DNA of 64,000 nucleotides from Microglena sp. YARC (lineage: Eukaryota; Chlorophyta; Chlorophyceae; Chlamydomonadales; Chlamydomonadaceae), in the NCBI GenBank assembly GCA_022414725.1, contig JAJSRW010001109.1, positions 1 to 64,000 of the forward strand, written 5' to 3'. The notes under the pieces were generated by a model, which was given only the letters and a program-made list of their open reading frames with translations, was not told the origin of the DNA and searched no databases. How positions within the stretch are numbered: position 1 is the first letter of the stretch; every line of letters starts with the position of its first letter. Position numbers and translations under genes: made by a program. Shown piece after piece: positions 56,730-64,000 of this stretch.

Positions 56730-56972
56730 CACACAGACCGTCCCCCCTCTCAGGTTTTGTCTTACCAGCTGTATTGTGCCGGTGCTTCCCAACCGGGGTG
56801 AAAAACCCCCGTATTAAGCTGCACTGGTATGATGTAGTTGGTAATTATTTTTACTGAGATGGTCCTACGGTGACTATAGCTAGCTCCGGCTTACGCTATG
56901 GTGTCCTTAACTTCACGTCCTGTGAGTAACGGTTCTACACGGATGTAACAATTTCAATTTCAATTTCAATTA

Positions 56973-57645
56973 TACATTATAGCTTGATTCCAGAGGTACC
57001 ATTGCGAGTGGTGCCTGGGTAGCAGCAAGGGCAGACAGCCACCTGCGCACATGCTACAATGGCAAAAAGGCAGGCTTTATATGTATGAGTATAATGAATT
57101 ATAGTTTGATTAAATAGGGTCCGTTGCGTGCAGTGTATGTGTAGCAGCAAGGGCAGACAGCAACCTGCGCACATGCTGCAACATCAACAAGGCAGGATTT
57201 AAATGTATGAGTATAATGTATTATAGTTTGAGTGTATAGGGTGCGTTGCGTGCAGTGCCTGTGTAGCAGCAAGGGCAGACAGCCACCTGGGCACACTGGG
57301 GACAGGATTTATACGAGTTATAGCCTGATTCCATACATACTTCGAGTTTGAATGCAAAGGGATGCCCTGCAGGCGGTGCCTGTTGAGCAGCAAGGGCAGA
57401 CAGCCACCTGCGCACATGCTGCAGCAGCAAAAAGGTAGGATTTAAGTGTACGGATATAATGAATTCTAGCTTGATTCCCTAGGATGCATTGGGGGCGGTG
57501 CCTGTTTAGGAGCAAGGGTAGAAAGCCACCTGCGCACATGCTGCAGCAGCAAAGGTAGGATTAAAAAGGTATGAATATAAGAATTTGTAATTCGATTCCA
57601 TAGGGTGCATTGCAGGTGGTTCCTGTGTAGCATAAGCTGGTTTAT
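56973..57645 (-). repeat. Acceptor-side array of gene 3, proximal part
   Basis: Six or so copies of the same unit as at 46.4-47.2 kb (minus strand CATGTGCGCAG, GTGGCTGTCTGCCCTTGCTG), more diverged from each other. Spacers have AATTC/ATTATACTCATACAT. The array continues on the other side of the LINE. Confidence 0.8.
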
Positions 57646-59333
57646 AAAAGAATACAATCAAACAGCAGCACACTTTCACGCCCTGTGTGTCTACTTCAAA
57701 CAGTGGTGACATAGCCAGCTCCAGTACAGTGTCAGTGAGGGACCCACACACATGGAGGGCAAGCACCCCAACACGGGTCACAATGATCAGCTGGTCTGCA
57801 CAACAATACAATCAAACAGCAGCTCACTATCCCACCCTTTGTACCTGCATCAAACAGTGGTGACATAGCCAGCTCCAGTACAGTGTCAGTGAGGGATGCA
57901 TGGAGGGCAAACACCCCAGCACTTGTAGCACTACGAAGCTCGTTAATAAAAGAAAGCAATCACAGAACAGCTCAGTATCACGTATTGTGTACCTGCTTCA
58001 AATAGTGGTGACACAGCCAGCTCCAGTACAGTGTCTGTGAGGGATGCATGGATGGCGAGCACCCCAACACATGTAGACTGATTAAAGAACCAAGGTATGA
58101 AAGACTAGGAGAACAAGAAAGCAAGCAGCAGCTTACTATCGCACTCAGTGTACCAGGTAATATCATACTAGTGCGATCACACTATAGTACTACATACTAT
58201 CACACTCAGTGAAAACAGGTAATATCATACTAGTGTGATCGCACTATAGTACTACATACTATCACACTCTGTGTACTAGGTAATATCATACTAGTACGAT
58301 CGTACTACAGCACTAGATACTATCACACTCTGTGCACTAGGTAATATCATACTAGAACAATCGTACTACAGCACTGTAGTACTAGATACTATCGTACCTG
58401 CTTCAAACAGCGGTGACATAGCCAGCTCCAGTACAGTGTCTGTGAGGGACCCACAAGCATGGAGGGTGAGCACCCCAACACCGGTTACATTGTGAAGCTC
58501 ACACTATGAAACTCGTTCATACAAGAATACAATCAAACAACAGCTCACTATCCCAGAATATTTACCCGCGTCAAACAGTGGATACATAGCCAGCTCCAAT
58601 GCAGTGTCTGGGAGTGACCCACAAGCATGGAGGGTGAGCACCCCAACACCGGTAACATTGTGAAGCTCGCACTGTGAAACTCGTTCATACAAGAATACAA
58701 TCAAACAACAGCTCACTATCCCAGAATATTTACCCGCGTCAAACAGTGGATACATAGCCAGCTCCAATGCAGTGTCTGGGAGTGATCCACAAGCATGGAG
58801 GGTGAGCACCCCAACACCGGTAACATTGTGAAGCTCGCACTGTGAAACTCGTTCATACAAGAATACAATCAAACAACAGCTCACTATACCAGAATATTTA
58901 CCCGCGTCAAACAGTGGATACATAGCCAGCTCCAATGCAGTGTCTGGGAGTGACCCACAAGCATGGAGGGTGAGCACCCCAACACCGGTAACATTGTGAA
59001 GCTCACACTGTGAAACTCGTTCATACAAGAATACAATCAAACAACAGCTCACTATCCCAGAATATTTACCCGCGTCAAACAGTGGATACATAGCCAGCTC
59101 CAATGCAGTGTCTGGGAGTGACCCACAAGCATGGAGGGTGAGCACCCTAACACATGTAGACTGATTAACGAACCAAGGTATGAAAGACTAGAAGAACAAG
59201 AAAGCAAGCAGCAGCTTAATATCGCACTCTTTGTACTAGGTAATATAGTACTAGTACGATTGTACTATTGTACTAGGTACTGTTTTACTATCATACTAGT
59301 ATGATTGTACTATTGTACTAGGTACTATCGCAC
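57646..59333 (-). repeat. Donor-side array of gene 3
   Basis: Eight copies of the end of the exon at 59334 (minus: ACCGGTGTTGGGGTGCTCAC, CACTGTACTGGAGCTGGCTA, CTGTTTGATGCAG) each followed by a GTAC, GTAAAT or similar donor; one (57691) has a mutated donor and two lack the CGS codons. The four at 58504-59145 are a 168-bp near-identical repeat (56 codons), open throughout in the exon frame: LTLHACGSLPDTALELAM then KYSGIVSCCLIVFLYERVSQ. Also contains 58-60 bp GGTAATATCATACTAGTRCG repeats at 58150-58395 and 59235-59330. Confidence 0.85.
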
Positions 59334-60102
59334 CTGCGTCAAACAGTGGAGTCATAGCCAGCTCCAGTACAGTGTCTGTGAGGGACCCACAAGCATGGAG
59401 GGCAAGCACCCCAACACCGGTCACACTGCGCAGCTCATTCAGGAGCTGCCTAGAAGGTCCAGAGAGCGCATTGGGAAGCTGGATAGAAGCTGGAGAGGGC
59501 TCACTGGGAAGCTGAGTTGAAGCTGGAGAGAGCTCACTGGGAATCTGAGTAGAAGCTGGAGAGGTATGAGGAAGGGTCAAGATTGCTGAATCTGCATCGC
59601 TACTGCGACCCCCACTGTTGATCTTGCTACCTAATAGAGAACTGATCTCTTTTTGCACCTGCCTCTGTTTCACCTGCCCATTGCTGTCATTGCTGTCACT
59701 AATGCTCTGGCTGCTCCCAATAACCTGTCGCTGCATCTGTCTCTGTTTCAGCTGACCATTGCTGTCATTGCTGTCATTGCTGTCATTGCTGCCACTACTG
59801 CTCTGGCTGCTCCCAATAACCTGTCGCTGCATTTGTCTCTGTTTTAGCTGACCATTGCTGTCATTGCTGTCACTACTGCTCTGGCTGCTCCCAATAACCT
59901 TTTGCTGCATCTGCCTCTGTTTTAGCTGACTTTTCTGCTCCTCCTCCCCTCCCTCCTCCTCCGTCTCCCCCTCCACAAACTTGCGAACCTCTTGAATCTC
60001 TCCACCTTGAAGTTCACCTTGAATTCCGAAGTTCACCTCGAAGTTCTCCACCTCACGAATCTCCCTGAGGACCACACTGATGTCAGCGGAAACGAAGTGG
60101 AC
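59334..60102 (-). CDS. Gene 3 exon: methyltransferase-like, with Gln/Ser-rich insert
   Basis: On the minus strand an AG acceptor (CACGAACAG) precedes VHFVSADISVVLREIREVEN; an ATG at 60123 would be in the upstream intron or the start if this is the first exon. A Glu-rich run is followed by four repeats of QLKQRQMQRQVIGSSQSSS with NDSN runs, then a Pro/Ser repeat (SPASTQLPSEP). The end SVTGVGVLALHACGSLTDTV, LELAMTPLFDAG is the LHACG strand of a class I SAM-dependent methyltransferase. Donor GCAG|GTGCGA in phase 1. The glycine-rich SAM loop expected upstream is not here and should lie beyond 64000. The Gln/Ser insert is a lineage-specific expansion. Confidence 0.65.
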
Positions 60103-60784
60103 CTGTTCGTGACAACAAAACATGTTGACTCAAGAAGAAAAAATGTATGTAAAATTAATACAAATAATGTTACGCCTGATGACCTGCTCGTGACAACAAT
60201 AAGCAAAACAGTTGATTAGAAACAAAAAAAGCAAGTGTTAAATAAAGCAAATATCCAATGAATAAATGTGGCATAAATAAAGTAACTGTTATGCCTGATG
60301 ACCTGCTCGTGACAACAACACATTATGATGAAGCAGATGTAAGCAATTAAATGTAAAATACAATAAAGTATATATACATATATGTGAAATAAATAAAATT
60401 AATGTTAAGCCTTATGAACTGCTCTTGAAAACAACACAGTATGATGAAACAAATGTAAACGATTAAATGCTGAATTAAATAAATGTTACACCTTATGACC
60501 TGCTCGTGACAACAACACATTATTATGAAACAAATGTAAACAATTAAATGTTAAATATAATCAATGTTACACCTGATGACCTGCTCGTGACAACAATACA
60601 TTATGATAAAAAATGTAAACAATTAAATGTTAAATAAACAAAATGTTCAACAAATAAATGTGAAATACAAAAAATAAATGTTACGCCTTATGACAAGCTC
60701 GTGACAACAACACGTGTTGATATAAATGAAAACATTAAATGCCCAAGCAAATAAATGTTCAATAAAATAAATGTGAAATCAATA
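60103..60784 (-). repeat. Acceptor-side array of gene 3, diverged units
   Basis: Units near 60169, 60290, 60402, 60483, 60560 and 60676. On the minus strand each has TTGTTGTCACGAGCAG-GTCATCAGGCGTAAC, matching the real acceptor TTGTTGTCACGAACAG at 60103. Spacers are AT-rich with AAATAAATGTTAAATA. Spacing varies from about 77 to 121 bp. Confidence 0.75.
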
Positions 60785-63700
60785 CAATACATATTACGCA
60801 GTATGAGAAGCTCATGACAAGAACACGTGACGATATAAATGAAAACATTAAATGCCCAAGCAAATAAATGTTCAATAAAATAAATGTGTAATCAATACAA
60901 TAAATATTACGCAGTATGAGAAGCTCATGACAAGAACACGTGTTGATATAAATGAAAACATTAAATGCCCAAACAAATAAATGTTCAATAAAATAAATGT
61001 GAAATCAATACAATAAATATTACGCAGTATGAGAAGCTCATGACAAGAACTCGTGTTGATATAAATGAAAACATTAAATGCCCAAGCAAATAAATGTTCA
61101 ATAAAATAAATGTGAAATCAATACAATAAATATTACGCAGTATGAGAAGCTCATGACAAGAACATGTGTTGATATAAATGAAAACATTAAATGCCCAAGC
61201 AAATAAATGTTCAATAAAATAAATGTGAAATCAATACAATAAATATTACGCAGTATGAGAAGCTCATGACAAGAACACGTGTTGATACAAATGAAAACAT
61301 TAAATGTCCAAACAAATAATTGTTCAATAAAATAAATATAAAATCAATACAATAAATATTGCGCAGTATGAGAAGCTCATGACAAGAACACGTGTTGATA
61401 CAAATGAAAACATTAAATGTCCAAACAAATAATTGTTCGATAAAATAAATATAAAATCAATACAATAAATATTACGCATTATGAGAAGCTCATGACAAGA
61501 ACTCGTGTTGATACAAATGAAAACATTAAATGTCCAAACAAATAATTGTTCGATAAAATAAATATAAAATCAATACAATAAATATTACGCAGTATGAGAA
61601 GCTCATGACAAGAACTCGTGTTGATACAAATGAAAAAATTAAATGTCCAAACAAATAATTGTCCGATAAAATAAATATAAAATCAATACAATAAATATTA
61701 CGCAGTATGAGAAGCTCATGACAACAACACGTGTTGATACAAATGAAAACATTAAATGTCCAAACAAATAATTGTTCGATAAAATAAATATAAAATCAAT
61801 ACAATAAATATTACGCATTATGAGAAGCTCATGACAACAACACGTGTTGATACAAATGAAAACATTAAATGTCCAAACAAATAATTGTTCGATAAAATAA
61901 ATATAAAATCAATACAATAAATATTACGCAGTATGAGAAGCTCATGACAAGAACACGTGTTGATACAAATGAAAACATTAAATGTCCAAACAAATAATTG
62001 TTCAATAAAATAAATATAAAATCAATACAATAAATATTACGCAGTATGAGAAGCTCATGACAAGAACACGTGTTGATACAAATGAAAACATTAAATGTCC
62101 AAACAAATAATTGTTCGATAAAATAAATATAAAATCAATACAATAAATATTACGCATTATGAGAAGCTCATGACAAGAACTCGTGTTGATACAAATGAAA
62201 ACATTAAATGTCCAAACAAATAATTGTTCGATAAAATAAATATAAAATCAATACAATAAATATTACGCAGTATGAGAAGCTCATGACAAGAACACGTGTT
62301 GATACAAATGAAAAACATTAAATGTCCAAACAAATAATTGTCCGATAAAATAAATATAAAATCAATACAATAAATATTACGCAGTATGAGAAGCTCATGA
62401 CAAGAACACGTGTTGATACAAATGAAAACATTAAATGTCCAAACAAATAATTGTTCGATAAAATAAATATAAAATCAATACAATAAATATTACGCAGTTA
62501 TGAGAAGCTCATGACAAGAACACGTGTTGATACAATGAAAACATTAAATGTCCAAACAAATAATTGTTCGATAAATAAATATAAAAATCAATACAATAAA
62601 TATTACGCAGTATGAGAAGCTCATGACAAGAACACGTGTTGATACAAATGAAAACATTAAATGTCCAAACAAATAATTGTCCGATAAAATAAATATAAAA
62701 TCAATACAATAAATATTACGCAGTATGAGAAGCTCATGACAAGAAACCGTGTTGATACAAATGAAAACATTAAATGTCCAAACAAATAATTGTTCGATAA
62801 ATAAATATAAATCAATACAATAAATATTACGCCAGGATGAGAAGCTCATGACATGAGTCAACAAATGAAAACATTAAATGTCCAAACAAATAATTGTTCG
62901 ATAAAATAATATAAAATCAATACAATAAATATTACGCAGTTATGAGAAGCTCATGACAAGAACACGTGTTGATACAAATGAAAACATTAAATGTCCAAAC
63001 AATAATTGTTCGAATAAATAAATATAAAATCAATACAATAAATTATTACGCAGTATGAGAAGCTCATGACAAGAACAGTGTTGATACAAATGAAAACATT
63101 AAATGTCCAAACAAATAATTGTTCGATAAAATAAATATAAAATCAATACAATAAATATTACGCAGTATGAGAAGCTCATGACAAGTCAACACGTGTTGAT
63201 ACAAATGAAAACATTAAATTGTCCAAACAAATAATTGTTCGATAAAATAAAATATAAAATCAATACAATAAATATTACGCAGTATGAGAAGCTCATGACA
63301 AGAACACGTGTTGATACAAATGAAAACATTAAATGTCCAAACAAATAATTGTCGATAAATAAATATAAAATCAATACAATAAATATTACGCAGTATGAGA
63401 AGCTCATGACAAGAACACGTGTTGATACAAATGAAAACATTAAATGTCCAAACAAATAATTGTTTCGATAAAATAAATATAAAATCAATACAATAAATAT
63501 TACGCAGTATGAGAAGCTCATGACAAGCAACACGTGTTGATACAAATGAAAACCATAAAATAAATCGTCCAAACAATACAATAATTGTCCGATGTTAACA
63601 AAACTAAATTATAAATAATTGTCATAAAATAAATATACAATAAATAAATATTACGCAGTATGAGAAGCTCATGACAAGAACACGTGTTGATACAAATGAA

Positions 63701-64000
63701 AACATTAAATGTCCAAACAAATCATTGTTCGATAAATAAATATAAAATCATACAATAAAATATTACGCAGTATGAGAAGCTCATGACAAGAACAGTGTTG
63801 ATACAAAGAAAACATTAATGTCCAAACAAATATTGAGCAAGGTGTTGAAAAATGAAAACATTAAATGTCCAAACAATTAATTGGTCCGATAAAATAAATA
63901 TAAAACAATACAATAAATATTACGCAGTATGAGAAGCTCATGACAAGAACAACGTGTTGATACAAATGAAAACATTAAATGTCCAAACAAATAATTGTTC
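60785..64000 (-). repeat. 113-bp satellite derived from the gene 3 acceptor array
   Basis: About 28 tandem units of 113 bp (plus: TACGCAGTATGAGAAGCTCA, TGACAAGAACACGTGTTGAT, CAAATGAAAACATTAAATGT). The TATGAGAAGCTCATGACAAG block lines up with TGATGACCTGCTCGTGACAA of the neighbouring diverged units, so it is the same array homogenised. The AG acceptor is lost (CTGCTCGT to AAGCTCAT). First units have CCCAAGCAAATAAATG, later ones GTCCAAACAAATAATTG. Indels increase after 62.4 kb. Runs off the right edge. Confidence 0.85.

Larger units (their letters stand above)
47224..56972 (+). mobile_element. Near full-length LINE inserted in gene 3 intron
   Basis: A 9.7-kb non-LTR retrotransposon, antisense to gene 3, that splits the acceptor-side array: the same repeat units lie at 46.4-47.2 kb and resume at 56.98 kb. 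Order of parts: a 5' ORF with a 69-bp tandem repeat, Ser/Pro-rich segment, APE-type endonuclease, reverse transcriptase, RNase H, CCHC-like zinc finger with a conserved C-terminal domain, and a CAATTT-repeat 3' tail (56948-56970). Many frameshifts and stops break the coding region, from decay or sequencing error. The target duplication is unclear (AT-rich flanks). Confidence 0.85.

Noticed and set aside
62544..63581. Minus-strand frames FIYRTIICLDI and similar
   Set aside because: 113-bp satellite opened by indels; frame not kept in clean units.

Overview
The window is nuclear DNA of a eukaryote, most likely a unicellular alga. The evidence is GT-AG introns with micro-exons, tRNA-headed SINEs, a LINE with endonuclease, reverse transcriptase and RNase H, hAT-type MITEs, kilobase satellites, and a DnaJ X-domain gene closest to plant homologues. 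A prasinophyte green alga (Cymbomonas/Pyramimonas type) is my guess and is not proven. There is no rRNA, CRISPR array or prokaryotic operon.

Four partial, intron-rich genes can be read. Gene 4 (minus strand, 1-9.3 kb) is unidentified, with one exon at 8256-8362. Gene 1 (plus strand, about 9.65-20.45 kb) encodes the DnaJ X-domain half of a DnaJ co-chaperone; its main exons are 10954-11094, 14174-14538, 17210-17397, 18487-18565 and 19637-19773. Gene 2 (plus strand, 24.38-31.46 kb) is an Ala/Glu-rich coiled-coil protein with exons 24377-24648 and 30871-31122. Gene 3 (minus strand, 46.16-64 kb) looks like a SAM-dependent methyltransferase C-terminus with exons 59334-60102 and 46155-46360; a 9.7 kb LINE sits inside its intron.

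The striking point is that almost every intron has the same layout. Just inside the donor is an array of copies of the upstream exon's 3' end plus its GT donor and the start of the intron. Just before the acceptor is an array of copies of the intron's end plus the AG acceptor and the 5' part of the downstream exon. Spacers are minisatellites, mostly G-rich on the donor side and C-rich on the acceptor side. Transposons (hAT MITEs, SINEs, a LINE) sit between or in the arrays. The 8.3 kb satellite at the left edge and the 113-bp satellite at the right edge appear to be the same kind of array, enlarged.

Layout: 1-9.3 kb gene 4 arrays; 9.3-20.45 kb gene 1; 20.45-24.3 kb mixed unique and repeated DNA with one MITE; 24.4-31.8 kb gene 2, its intron filled with SINEs and simple repeats; 31.8-34 kb SINE and LINE remnant; 34-35.2 kb mostly unassigned; 35.2-36.1 kb TTGGG telomere-like tract; 36.2-45.5 kb 29-bp AT-rich satellite; 45.5-46.1 kb SINE; 46.15-64 kb gene 3 with the inserted LINE.

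The repeats carry many one-base indels between copies, as expected from long reads that could not be polished. Frames inside arrays are therefore unreliable, and most long open frames there are artefacts. Homology statements rest on motif recognition from memory; no search was run.
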